Shown in pieces: positions 35,811 through 43,880 of a DNA stretch of 64,000 nucleotides. The notes beneath the pieces were generated by a model. It saw only the letters and a list, made by a program, of their open reading frames with translations, was not told the DNA's origin and searched no databases. Within the stretch, counting starts at the first letter, position 1. Each line of letters opens with the position of its first letter. Source of the DNA: Candidatus Bacteroides pullicola (GTDB lineage: Bacteria; Bacteroidota; Bacteroidia; Bacteroidales; Bacteroidaceae); assembly GCA_019115825.1 (NCBI GenBank), contig DXCV01000061.1, forward strand, positions 1 to 64,000, read 5' to 3'. The position numbers and the translations under genes were made by a program.

Positions 35811-36131
35811 ATTGCTCGCTGTGTTTTTATCCGTGCCCTGTTTTATTGTTGCCTTTCCTCCTTTTTCATATTCCTCCCGTTATACCCAAAGAACGATTTG
35901 CTTCGACGGTCGGTGCAGCATGTGGCAGGACAAGGCCTGCTACGTCCCGCACCGACCCTTTCCGCAAAGGCACGGACGGAACACACCCGACAAGCCTGCC
36001 GGACAAGTTCCCCCGTGTCCGTGCCGGTCTTTTCTTTGACGGCCTGTCATAATCGGCCTTGCCGTCGCCTGTGGCCATAAAGCTACGCCCCACGCCTTTG
36101 TGGAGCGTCACGGGCAGTCCGACAGGCAAAA

Positions 36132-36230
36132 CGTTGCCGCATATGGCAGCAGGCTGCTATGATGCGGCAACGCCTTACCGCCGGAATGCGAACGCGGACA
36201 TACTTGCCCCATGGTTGCAAGTGCGTCCGC
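36132..36230. other. Pair of strong intergenic hairpins
   Basis: CGTTGCCGCAT at 36132-36142 pairs perfectly with ATGCGGCAACG at 36162-36172, enclosing a second GCAG/CTGC stem. A second inverted repeat pairs 36194-36207 with 36217-36230 (two mismatches). They lie in the 35811-36367 gap, which holds no supported gene. Confidence 0.65.
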
Positions 36231-36367
36231 CGGGAAGTCCGCACGGCTGCCCCGTGCCGCTCCACACCCACCCATATATCCTTTTATACCTCTCTGTCTG
36301 TCTTTTATACAATGTATGCCACAATCTTCCTTCCGCCGGTCAGCATTGCCCTGAAGGATATTTCTTG

Positions 36368-36591
36368 CAAAAATAGTGTCGCCATGTTTGCAAATGGCAA
36401 GCGCAGGCACGGTGTTTCTGCGGGAAATCTTCCTCCCGAACCTTGTTCGGGAGAGTATTTCCCTTGACTGTCTTGCCGTATTGCCGCCGCCACTCCCCAT
36501 GCAAAAAATATCCCTTGGGCAAGCTGAAAGGCTTGCGAACAGAGGGTAAAATAAGATTGGGATTTTATGTCAAATCAAAAATCATGCAGCA
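36368..36591 (+). promoter_or_regulatory. Element leader module 4
   Basis: Reverse -7 box CAAAAATA (36368-36375), then a hairpin at 36422-36463: GGGAAAT/ATTTCCC, internal loop CTTC opposite AGT, then the 9-bp stem CTCCCGAAC/GTTCGGGAG with a 3-nt loop. AGAGGGTAAAATAA starts near 36541 and the ATG is at 36592. Confidence 0.75.
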
Positions 36592-37164
36592 ATGAAGAAA
36601 ACAGAAAGAGAAGCAGTAAATGAATTTGTCGCTCTCGTGGGTGGCAAAACTTGGGAACGCACATCCCATGCCTGTACGGGTGATTGGAGAGGAACGACCG
36701 ATTACGGTTTCATCATGGACGGACGTGTCAAATTCTTTGTATCCAACGGAATGTCGTATTTTGAAGAACAGGTGCGGGAATGGATTAAGGCGATACGTAT
36801 GTTCCGGATGAAAAAAGATTACTACCTACGTCTGCTCCGTGGGCAAGTCGAGAAAGACAATGCCAACGCAATGGCGGAAGGATTGTATAATATCAAACTA
36901 TTGGACATCGGAATCCTGTCGCCAGAAAGCAACGACCAGTATGATTTTTTCGCTCCTTATGCGCTTATTGAGATAGACGGCAGGCAAATCAGGCACCACA
37001 CGACGAATTTGGAGTTGGCTATCATGTCAGATGAATTGGAGGCGCATATCGAGGAGTGCAGCAGGAGAAAGATTTTCACCGCTGGAGCAGTGCTGATGCC
37101 GGACTTTATCTTTTGCGGAGTGAGGTTCAACTCTTGCGACAATCTATACCAAATTAGGATTTAG
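36592..37164 (+). CDS. Element accessory protein, 190 residues, unknown function
   Basis: A soluble alpha/beta protein beginning M-K-K-T-E-R-E-A-V-N-E-F-V-A-L-V-G-G. No catalytic motif or family could be recognised. It stands alone behind leader module 4 and is followed by a hairpin. The A-rich sequence before the ATG is the normal start context here. Confidence 0.65.
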   Translation: MKKTEREAVNEFVALVGGKTWERTSHACTGDWRGTTDYGFIMDGRVKFFVSNGMSYFEEQVREWIKAIRMFRMKKDYYLRLLRGQVEKDNANAMAEGLYNIKLLDIGILSPESNDQYDFFAPYALIEIDGRQIRHHTTNLELAIMSDELEAHIEECSRRKIFTAGAVLMPDFIFCGVRFNSCDNLYQIRI

Positions 37165-37171
37165 CGATGGT

Positions 37172-37211
37172 CTGCCCCGTATTGATGTGAGTACACATCA
37201 GTATGGGGCAG
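37172..37211 (+). terminator. Hairpin after the 190-residue protein gene
   Basis: CTGCCCC (37172-37178) pairs with GGGGCAG (37205-37211), and an inner TGATGTG pairs with CACATCA. There is no T-run, so termination would need another factor. Confidence 0.55.
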
Positions 37212-37335
37212 TTCCGGCCTGCCGGCGGCAAATACTTTTATACTCTTTCATCCTATTTTACTTGCCCTGCATTCCTATTTTACATTGGTGCCTTTGCTCA
37301 TTCAGCCGTGCGACCTGCGGGGAATTATTTTGCTG

Positions 37336-37534
37336 CAAAAGTACCCAGCAGTTCCATCCTTTGCCAATGCCGGCAAGCCGCCTGGGGGTGAACCGGAAAA
37401 ATCTTCCTCTCCGCTGTTGTCGAGCGTATTTTCCCGTTCAGCCTTGCCCGGATGTTCCTGCCGACTTTTTCAGCAGAAAAATAATCCCGGCGGTCGCAAA
37501 TAGGCCGAACAGAGGGAAATAAAAAATCAGAGTT
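37336..37534 (+). promoter_or_regulatory. Element leader module 5
   Basis: Reverse -7 box CAAAAGTA (37336-37343), hairpin 37395-37434 with GGAAAAAT/ATTTTCC, internal loop CTTC opposite CGT, and CTC/GAG above it. GAGGGAAATAAAA lies near 37512-37524, 11 bp before the ATG at 37535. Confidence 0.7.
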
Positions 37535-38113
37535 ATGGCACAGGCAATCAGTGAGAGCATCAAAAGGCAGTTGGCCAAGCCGCAGGTTTGGTTCTGCAAG
37601 TATTTTCCGGTACGCATCCGCAACGTCGGGGAGGACGCCATCGAGGCGCGCAACCTTGTGTGGGCTTTCAAGGACGCACAGGAAGAGGCCACCGAGCGTG
37701 TGGCGCAGATGACGGCAGGGTATCTTGTCAGCCAATACGGAGACAAGGTGAAGGACATGACCTTCATCTGTGTTCCGGCAAGCAGCGAAGAGAAGAACGA
37801 GAGCCGTTACAAGCATTTCTGCCAGCGTGTGAGTGAGCTTTCAGGCATCGCCAACGGCTTTTCGCTCGTGCATGTTTCCGGCGAGCGTCAAGCGGTGCAT
37901 GAACACCGTCACGACAAGTCTATCACCGTGGCGGATTTGGTGGAGCTTGATGCCTTGCAAATCAAGGGGAAGACCATCTGCATCTTTGACGATGTGATTT
38001 CCACGGGACAGAGTTACGGGATGTTTGCCGACCGGCTGGAGCGGTTGGGCGCGAATGTGGCAGGCGGTATATTTCTGGGAAGGACACATTACAAATATAA
38101 AAAAGAGAACTGA
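37535..38113 (+). CDS. Phosphoribosyltransferase-fold protein
   Basis: The 192-residue protein has the PRPP-binding loop I-C-I-F-D-D-V-I-S-T-G-Q-S around residues 148-160 and an earlier P-loop-like V-P-A-S-S-E-E-K, as in type I phosphoribosyltransferases. The substrate base is unknown. It is 2 bp upstream of a SLOG-family gene in a four-gene set behind leader module 5. The pairing with SLOG suggests a nucleotide-linked function rather than ordinary salvage (inference). Confidence 0.78.
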   Translation: MAQAISESIKRQLAKPQVWFCKYFPVRIRNVGEDAIEARNLVWAFKDAQEEATERVAQMTAGYLVSQYGDKVKDMTFICVPASSEEKNESRYKHFCQRVSELSGIANGFSLVHVSGERQAVHEHRHDKSITVADLVELDALQIKGKTICIFDDVISTGQSYGMFADRLERLGANVAGGIFLGRTHYKYKKEN

Positions 38114-38115
38114 TT

Positions 38116-38613
38116 ATGGAAAAGACAAGAGACAACAAGGCGCAGTCCGTATGCTTCAGCGGCCATCGCCTTATTCAGCAAGGCAAGCGGAAAGCGTTGA
38201 AACAGGAATTGAGGACAGAGATAGCCAAGGCGTATGCAAGGGGTGTGCGTAATTTTTATTGCGGCATGGCACTTGGCTTTGACACGCTGGCGGCTACAGC
38301 CGCCCTTTCGCTGCAATGCGAGCTGCCCGGCATGAGGGTGATAGCCGTGATACCGTTCCAGGGACAGGCTGACCGCTGGATGGAGGCTGACCGTGAATTG
38401 TATGAGGACATCCTTGCCAATGTGGATGAGACGGTCGTGCTGAGCCGACGTTATTATGACGGCTGCCTTTTAAGGCGGAACGACTACATGCTGGAGCGTT
38501 CGGGCGGCGTGATAGCCTATTTTGACGGCCAACCCAAAGGCGGCACGTACTATACGTGCAAGAAGGCAAGGTCGCATGGCTTGGATGTAACCAACCTGTA
38601 TGACAGTGTATGA
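38116..38613 (+). CDS. SLOG-superfamily protein (DUF1273/YpsA-like)
   Basis: The 165-residue Rossmann-like protein has C-F-S-G-H-R near the N-terminus, then F-Y-C-G-M-A-L-G-F-D-T-L-A-A, V-I-A-V-I-P-F-Q-G-Q and G-G-T-Y-Y-T. This matches YpsA/DUF1273 in the SLOG superfamily, whose members bind nucleotides or nucleotide derivatives, and which includes DprA. It follows the phosphoribosyltransferase gene by 2 bp. Confidence 0.8.
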   Translation: MEKTRDNKAQSVCFSGHRLIQQGKRKALKQELRTEIAKAYARGVRNFYCGMALGFDTLAATAALSLQCELPGMRVIAVIPFQGQADRWMEADRELYEDILANVDETVVLSRRYYDGCLLRRNDYMLERSGGVIAYFDGQPKGGTYYTCKKARSHGLDVTNLYDSV

Positions 38614-38631
38614 ACGACAAAAGAAGAAAAT

Positions 38632-38745
38632 ATGAAGGACATTGCAGGCATCATCGTTGCCGCCATCGTATTCCGCGTTTTGTGGATTATCCTCAAGGCC
38701 ATCATCGGCGGGGGCAGGTGGAACGATTTTAGGAGAGACCGTTGA
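38632..38745 (+). CDS. Small membrane peptide, 37 residues
   Basis: An ATG after an A/G-rich site (AAAAGAAGAAAAT) opens a 37-residue frame with one hydrophobic helix (I-A-G-I-I-V-A-A-I-V-F-R-V-L-W-I-I-L) and a basic tail R-R-D-R. Position within the operon, start context and composition support a real gene, but no family is known. Confidence 0.5.
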   Translation: MKDIAGIIVAAIVFRVLWIILKAIIGGGRWNDFRRDR

Positions 38746-38772
38746 ATGGAATGATTGTAAAATACAAAATGA

Positions 38773-39336
38773 ATGGATATGGAAAAAGCATTATCCCAAA
38801 TGAGCAAGGAAGAAAAATTGCAGGCGTTGGCGGACTACCTGCCGTGCCGACATGAGCGGCAATACGTGTTGCGTTATATCCTGGCACTCCGCCATGACGA
38901 CATGGAGCAGGTGGCGTGGTTCGAGAGTTTCGGCCAAAGCGTCTACCGCGTCATGTTGAACATTTCCACCTACGAGCGTGGAAAGCTGTTCGGCTATGCG
39001 GACAAGCAGTTTGACGAACATGGCTGGATAAAGGGAATGTTGCCCATTGTGGAAAACATCGCATTGGACGATTTCAATGTGATACGCATCGGCCAATCCG
39101 TCAATGGGCTGTATGCCGTTACGGTTAGTTGGGCGACAAGCAATGCAGGAGGTGGAAGCTATCCGTCCGTCTGGGACGAGCCTATGGCGGATTACAAGGA
39201 AGCCGTGCTGTGCGGCATCCGCATGTTGGAACAGCAATATGCCAAAGTATCTTCCAAAGAAACAAGCCGGGTGATGGCCGGGCTTCGGAATTTGAAGGGC
39301 AGATACACCGGACCGCAGCAGTTGGCTTTGTTCTGA
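38773..39336 (+). CDS. Element accessory protein, 187 residues, unknown function
   Basis: A soluble protein beginning M-D-M-E-K-A-L-S-Q-M-S-K-E-E-K-L and ending G-P-Q-Q-L-A-L-F. No motif is recognised. It is last in the phosphoribosyltransferase/SLOG set. The start could be six bases later at 38779. Confidence 0.62.
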   Translation: MDMEKALSQMSKEEKLQALADYLPCRHERQYVLRYILALRHDDMEQVAWFESFGQSVYRVMLNISTYERGKLFGYADKQFDEHGWIKGMLPIVENIALDDFNVIRIGQSVNGLYAVTVSWATSNAGGGSYPSVWDEPMADYKEAVLCGIRMLEQQYAKVSSKETSRVMAGLRNLKGRYTGPQQLALF

Positions 39337-39443
39337 CGGAATGGCTGAAATGCAGTATTGGCATATCAATGTGCTGTTGGACTTATCTCTTTTCTGAGGA
39401 CGGAGTTTCTGATAAATAAATGAGTTCTCCGTTCTCCTTTATT

Positions 39444-40751
39444 CTATTTAATTTTTATAGGGCAATAAGATACTAAATTCCAATTTTTCCATAATAATCC
39501 AAGTGGACACAAATCATTCTGACTTGCTCTTGACCATGGGGTTTTAAGACATATATCTGGTGTGGGATTTAGATTTTCTTCAGGATGTATGTGGCAACTT
39601 CGCAAACACCATGGTAATAGTGAACATTGAAAATTTCCATTATGGAGAATTTTATACATTTGATGTACGGATTTCATAATTTCAACACTCCATCCATTTT
39701 TTCCGTTAGGCTTGATGGTAAAGTAGTCTTTCTGTTTATTTTTCATCATTGGGGTTCCTAATGTGTTTACAATTTTAGTAAATAGTTTGCTGGATGAAAC
39801 GGGCGAATCTGCAATGATGTCTAATAAATATGATGGTGTTTCCTTTCGCATTTTCAATGCTGTATCAATAATTGTATCAACCCATTCTTGATATGCTTGG
39901 TGTAATTCTGGGTGTTTAGGAACCTTAAAATAGGACTTTAATTTTTTTCTTGCTTCATTAGCTATATTTTCAAAAAAAACAAAAACTCCAATCCCGTAAT
40001 TAACCTTAGCATTGTTTAATTGAGAGTAAATATCTTGGGGCTTAACAGGATTGTATCCTTTCTCTTTGAATTGACGAAGCATTTTGACAAAAACATAGCC
40101 TGGGTTTGAAAACATCAAAGAACAATCAGCCAAGGCCAATACATTTAAAATATTTTGTCCAAAATCTGGATATATTGCACTTGCAACCTTTTCTGCAGAA
40201 GAATATGGAAAGTCGTCAGATTTTTCATAATCATCACAACAATACCGTTCCATTATATAGGCTATACTTTCTTTTATTGCTGATGCACCGAATGAAATAT
40301 AATCATCCTCATTGGCTTGAATGCAAACAGTCACAATTTGAGACAAATTTTGCTCCTTGCCAAATTCTAATTCACATTCTTCAAAAGAGATTTTAATGTT
40401 TTCTATTGATTTAATGCTGCTATCCCAATCCCCAAGTGTCAAAGTTTGTATCTGCTCATTAAGTCTAATATTATCTTTATTGTCTTTATATATATATGGA
40501 ACTTCGAATGTTTGTTGTCCCCTTTCATAAATATCATTGACAACACTTTGAATATACTCCCCATAAGCGTAGCATGTAGTTAGCCCATAAGTGGTTGTTA
40601 TATCTTGTAAGAAATGAATATATTCATGAAAAAAAAGAGAGAAATCTCTTTCTGATAGCTTGTTTAAATCAATTTCACCATCAATTTTTAGATACATCTC
40701 AAAAAAAGCAGGTATATATTCACCCCTATTTGTCTTTTGTCTATAATCCAT
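39444..40751 (-). CDS. AT-rich lone cargo protein with HExxH zinc-protease motif
   Basis: The 435-residue protein has F-F-H-E-Y-I-H-F-L-Q at about residues 40-49 (His42, Glu43, His46), a minimal zincin motif followed by an aromatic-rich helix. The rest is not recognised. Codon usage is markedly AT-rich compared with every neighbour, and it is transcribed against the flanking accessory genes, so it was probably acquired separately. An in-frame start at 40796 is possible, but the ATG at 40751 is preferred. A defence or anti-defence role is conceivable but unsupported. Confidence 0.68.
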   Translation of the reverse strand: MDYRQKTNRGEYIPAFFEMYLKIDGEIDLNKLSERDFSLFFHEYIHFLQDITTTYGLTTCYAYGEYIQSVVNDIYERGQQTFEVPYIYKDNKDNIRLNEQIQTLTLGDWDSSIKSIENIKISFEECELEFGKEQNLSQIVTVCIQANEDDYISFGASAIKESIAYIMERYCCDDYEKSDDFPYSSAEKVASAIYPDFGQNILNVLALADCSLMFSNPGYVFVKMLRQFKEKGYNPVKPQDIYSQLNNAKVNYGIGVFVFFENIANEARKKLKSYFKVPKHPELHQAYQEWVDTIIDTALKMRKETPSYLLDIIADSPVSSSKLFTKIVNTLGTPMMKNKQKDYFTIKPNGKNGWSVEIMKSVHQMYKILHNGNFQCSLLPWCLRSCHIHPEENLNPTPDICLKTPWSRASQNDLCPLGLLWKNWNLVSYCPIKIK

Positions 40752-40878
40752 ATTATTTGAAATTACTATCTTCAATTTATAACATAAGTATCGCATAAAG
40801 TAGAACGTATTCCGTGGCCAGCGGCAATGACAGGCAATAATCCCTTATACTTTCCACATTCATACCTTAAAATCCTTT

Positions 40879-41610
40879 TTACTCCGGATAAATCATTTTC
40901 CGTGTCACTCCGCCGTCCACGGTCAGGGTCTGCCCGTTGATGAAGTCATTTTTCTCGTCGCAGAGGAACAGGATGGCGCGGGCGATGTCTTCGGGCGTTC
41001 CGACCCGTCCGCTGGGATGGAACTTGTGGTCGATGGGGCGCAAGGTCTCCTCTTCGTTGACATGAATCCAGCCCGGAGCCACGGCGTTCACGGTGATGCG
41101 CAGCGGTGCGAGCGATATGGCAAGGGCGTGTGTCAATGAAAAAATGCCGCCCTTCGACGCGCTGTAGCCCTCCGTGCCTGCCTCGCTCATCAAATAACGT
41201 GTGGAGCAGAGGTTGACGATGCGACCGTAGGCCGTGTTCCCGTTCTGCAGCCTGTGCCTGGCCAGGAACCGGGAAGTGATGAAGGCCGGGCGCAGGTTGG
41301 TTCGGATAATCCAGTCAAATTCCTCCACCGAAGTTTCCGCGATGGGGCTGAAAGCGCTTGTCCCGGCATTGTTGACGAGGATGTCAAGGTCTCCCCATTG
41401 CTCCACGACGGTTTGCAGGCAATGTTCCAGTTGTTCCCGGTCGGCCACGTCAGCGTGGTGGAACACTGCGCCCGTCTCTTCCGCCACGTCTTTCCCCCGT
41501 AGTGAATCAATGTCGCAGAATGCGACCTCGTCGCCGACTTTACGGAACGTCTCCACGATGCTGCGCCCGATGCCATGCGCACCGCCCGTTACGAACACCC
41601 TTCTTGCCAT
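40879..41610 (-). CDS. SDR-family oxidoreductase
   Basis: The 243-residue short-chain dehydrogenase has the cofactor motif T-G-G-A-H-G-I-G-R near residues 8-16, N-N-A-G-T, and the catalytic Tyr-Lys in Y-S-A-S-K-G. Tyr is preceded by the Ser region C-S-T-R-Y. The substrate is unknown. It ends a leftward operon of five enzymes or folding proteins plus the resolvase-like gene. Confidence 0.88.
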   Translation of the reverse strand: MARRVFVTGGAHGIGRSIVETFRKVGDEVAFCDIDSLRGKDVAEETGAVFHHADVADREQLEHCLQTVVEQWGDLDILVNNAGTSAFSPIAETSVEEFDWIIRTNLRPAFITSRFLARHRLQNGNTAYGRIVNLCSTRYLMSEAGTEGYSASKGGIFSLTHALAISLAPLRITVNAVAPGWIHVNEEETLRPIDHKFHPSGRVGTPEDIARAILFLCDEKNDFINGQTLTVDGGVTRKMIYPE

Positions 41611-41611
41611 C

Positions 41612-42010
41612 TTAAGCTATGCCTAAAAGTTCAATTTCAAACACCAGCGTGGAGTTGCCCGGTATGCCCGGCTGGGAAAACTTGCCGTAGCCCATCTCCG
41701 CCGGAATGTAAACCTCCCACTTGTCGCCTACGCACATCTGCAGCATGGCGACCATCCACCCCTCGATGAGGTCGCATAGGCGGATGGCCAGCGGTGCGCC
41801 GCCACGGCTGCTGTCAAACTGCCGGCCGTCAATCGTCCGTCCGGTGTAGTGGGCGGTCACGATGCTGCGCGGCCCCGGATGCCTGCCGTCTGCCTTTCCT
41901 TCCGCAAGGACTTTGTAGCAGATGCCTTTGGGGAGTGTTTTCACCCCCTCTTCCTGTGATTTTTGTGCAAGCCAGTCCTTGTTGGCCTGCACGTATTCTC
42001 TTTTGTTCAT
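41612..42010 (-). CDS. FKBP-type peptidyl-prolyl isomerase
   Basis: The 132-residue protein has the FKBP core: V-T-A-H-Y-T-G-R-T-I-D-G-R-Q-F-D-S-S and I-P-A-E-M-G-Y-G. It has no signal peptide and should act in the cytoplasm. Its start overlaps the preceding stop as TAATG. A longer frame upstream is antisense or overlapping sequence and was discarded. Confidence 0.88.
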   Translation of the reverse strand: MNKREYVQANKDWLAQKSQEEGVKTLPKGICYKVLAEGKADGRHPGPRSIVTAHYTGRTIDGRQFDSSRGGAPLAIRLCDLIEGWMVAMLQMCVGDKWEVYIPAEMGYGKFSQPGIPGNSTLVFEIELLGIA

Positions 42011-42825
42011 TATTTGTCGATGTTGTCGGTTTCCAAAAACCGGTTGAATGTCTTTCCGTCCTTCGTCACTTTTCCGAAGAACATCCTTTCCGGGCGCACC
42101 CAATAATCCCTTTCGCCGTAAAGGGCCTGATAGAGCACCATGCGCTCCTTTGTCTCACTGTCAAAGGCGGTGCGGATGAAACGGTATGTTCCGCCCTTGA
42201 AGTGGAGGAAATAACGGCATCCGTCTTCCGGCCTTTGGAACGTCATCAGCATTTTTTCTATCAGTGGCACATGCCATGTGTTCACCTCCTGCCGCGTCGG
42301 CGTGTGTCCGCCGGGGAAATGGTACGCCTCGTTGTAATGCTCCATGAACGGTGGCTCGTAATGTGCCAATGCGTCCTGTTCCCCGAACAGCCCCCAGACC
42401 TTGTCCTTGTAGTAAGGGCTGCAGCAATCGAACTGGTGACGCTCCAGTTCCGCGAACTCGTCTATCAGCCCGTCGTCGATGACAAACTCCATCTTCCCGT
42501 CTTTTCTCGGCGATTTGTACCGGTGGCTCCCGACACGCTCCTTGAGGAATTTGGTCATTTCAAAGTGCGGGTTGCCCAACAGTGCGGGAACGCCCACGAC
42601 GGGAGCAAGCATCTGCGCCAGGAACGAACCGCAACTGTTCCCGACCAGCAGGTTGGGACTCTCCCTGTCACAGAGCCTGTGCAGGTATTCCATTGCTTCC
42701 TTGGGGCGCATGGGCAGGTCTGGGGCCAGGACTTCAACCTTTCCGTCGAACGCCTGTTTCAACGCCAGTGCCGGGATGCAACTGCCGGAAGCGAAGAAGC
42801 CGTGCAGGAATAAAACCTTTTTCAT
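42010..42825 (-). CDS. YqiA-type alpha/beta hydrolase fused to DUF1653
   Basis: The 271-residue protein starts like the UPF0227/YqiA esterases (K-V-L-F-L-H-G-F-F-A-S-G), with the nucleophile Ser in G-N-S-C-G-S and late acid/His residues in F-G-E-Q-D-A and F-P-G-G-H-T. Its last ~65 residues form a DUF1653 domain (F-K-G-G-T-Y-R-F-I then V-L-Y-Q-A-L-Y-G-E-R-D-Y-W-V-R-P). The fusion is unusual. A TTG six bases upstream was rejected as start. Confidence 0.8.
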   Translation of the reverse strand: MKKVLFLHGFFASGSCIPALALKQAFDGKVEVLAPDLPMRPKEAMEYLHRLCDRESPNLLVGNSCGSFLAQMLAPVVGVPALLGNPHFEMTKFLKERVGSHRYKSPRKDGKMEFVIDDGLIDEFAELERHQFDCCSPYYKDKVWGLFGEQDALAHYEPPFMEHYNEAYHFPGGHTPTRQEVNTWHVPLIEKMLMTFQRPEDGCRYFLHFKGGTYRFIRTAFDSETKERMVLYQALYGERDYWVRPERMFFGKVTKDGKTFNRFLETDNIDK

Positions 42826-42831
42826 GCCCAA

Positions 42832-43128
42832 TCATAGATGTTGGTCGATTACGGCAAGCAGGTCGGCCCTTGACATCATGCCGCTTTGCCTCCATAGTGT
42901 CTGCCCCTTGCGGAACAGCATCAGTGTCGGCACGGCCTGTATCCCGTATTGGGCGGCAGTCTGCCCGTGCTTGTCCACGTCCACCTTGATGATGCGCACC
43001 TTGTCGCCAACCGTGTCCTTGAGCTGCTCCAGCACGGGGTGCATCATCTTGCAGGGCTGGCACCAGGTGGCGAAGAAGTCCACCAGCACCAGGCGGTCTT
43101 CTGAAATCACGTCGTTGAAAGTTTCCAT
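42832..43128 (-). CDS. trxA: Thioredoxin
   Basis: The 98-residue protein has the active site W-C-Q-P-C-K instead of W-C-G-P-C-K, the cis-Pro loop A-V-P-T-L-M and normal thioredoxin length. It is cytoplasmic, with no signal peptide. It lies 12 bp after the DUF169 gene and 6 bp before the hydrolase gene. Confidence 0.92.
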   Translation of the reverse strand: METFNDVISEDRLVLVDFFATWCQPCKMMHPVLEQLKDTVGDKVRIIKVDVDKHGQTAAQYGIQAVPTLMLFRKGQTLWRQSGMMSRADLLAVIDQHL

Positions 43129-43140
43129 CCTAATCCAATT

Positions 43141-43869
43141 TTACTGTTTGTTATTTTGTATTTCTCCGTTGATGCGTTTCCGCACAATGGAATATGCTTT
43201 TTGGAACAACGCCGACCGTTCCATGGTATTCATCATTTCCTTGAACCGGCCAGCCGGTATGGTGAACGTCAGTTCATCCTTGGGAACCAGCGGGCGCGCC
43301 GACGGGTCGAGCATGCCGATGAAGCATCGGCGGCCGCCTTCCGCGTTCTCCTTGACAGCGAAGGCCACGATGCTGCAACAGCCCGAGGCGAAACGTGTGC
43401 ATACCGCATCATCGTCGTTGTTGTCGTAAAACGCCCACGAGCATAAGCCGGACAGCACGTCGGGAACGGCAAAGAAGAGTATTCCCTCCACTTCGTCCAA
43501 ATTGTCAATGTGGTCCATGCGCACGAAATTGAGGTATGGCTTTTCGGACAAGCGGATGCCCAGCCGGGCAATGTATTCCTCCACCTGTTCCTTGCTCTGT
43601 TTGTAATGTTCCGTCTCCGACACGAACACCGGCACACGGTCGGGCATGGGGGCGAAGGCGGTATAAAGGCCACCACCGCCGCAAAGCACATTGCCGGCAG
43701 ACAGCGTCAGCGGTTCCCCGTCGCATACCTTGCGTATCGCACCGACCATGCAACGGGGTATCTTCCTCACTTCCGTGGCCGCCTTGTCGCTGTACCCGAA
43801 AGCCACGGGGAGAGGCACATCCTCACCGAAAGCTCCCCTGTATTTGGCTATAAATCCCTCTATATCCAT
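43141..43869 (-). CDS. DUF169-family protein
   Basis: The 242-residue protein shows the DUF169 pattern: L-P-V-A-F-G-Y-S near the N-terminus, then R-C-M-V-G-A-I-R-K-V, the Gly-rich C-G-G-G-G-L-Y-T-A-F and the Cys-pair segment G-C-C-S-I-V-A-F. Function is unknown; relatives are often near redox genes. It follows the resolvase-like gene by 11 bp. Confidence 0.8.
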   Translation of the reverse strand: MDIEGFIAKYRGAFGEDVPLPVAFGYSDKAATEVRKIPRCMVGAIRKVCDGEPLTLSAGNVLCGGGGLYTAFAPMPDRVPVFVSETEHYKQSKEQVEEYIARLGIRLSEKPYLNFVRMDHIDNLDEVEGILFFAVPDVLSGLCSWAFYDNNDDDAVCTRFASGCCSIVAFAVKENAEGGRRCFIGMLDPSARPLVPKDELTFTIPAGRFKEMMNTMERSALFQKAYSIVRKRINGEIQNNKQ

Positions 43870-43880
43870 ACTTCCAAATT

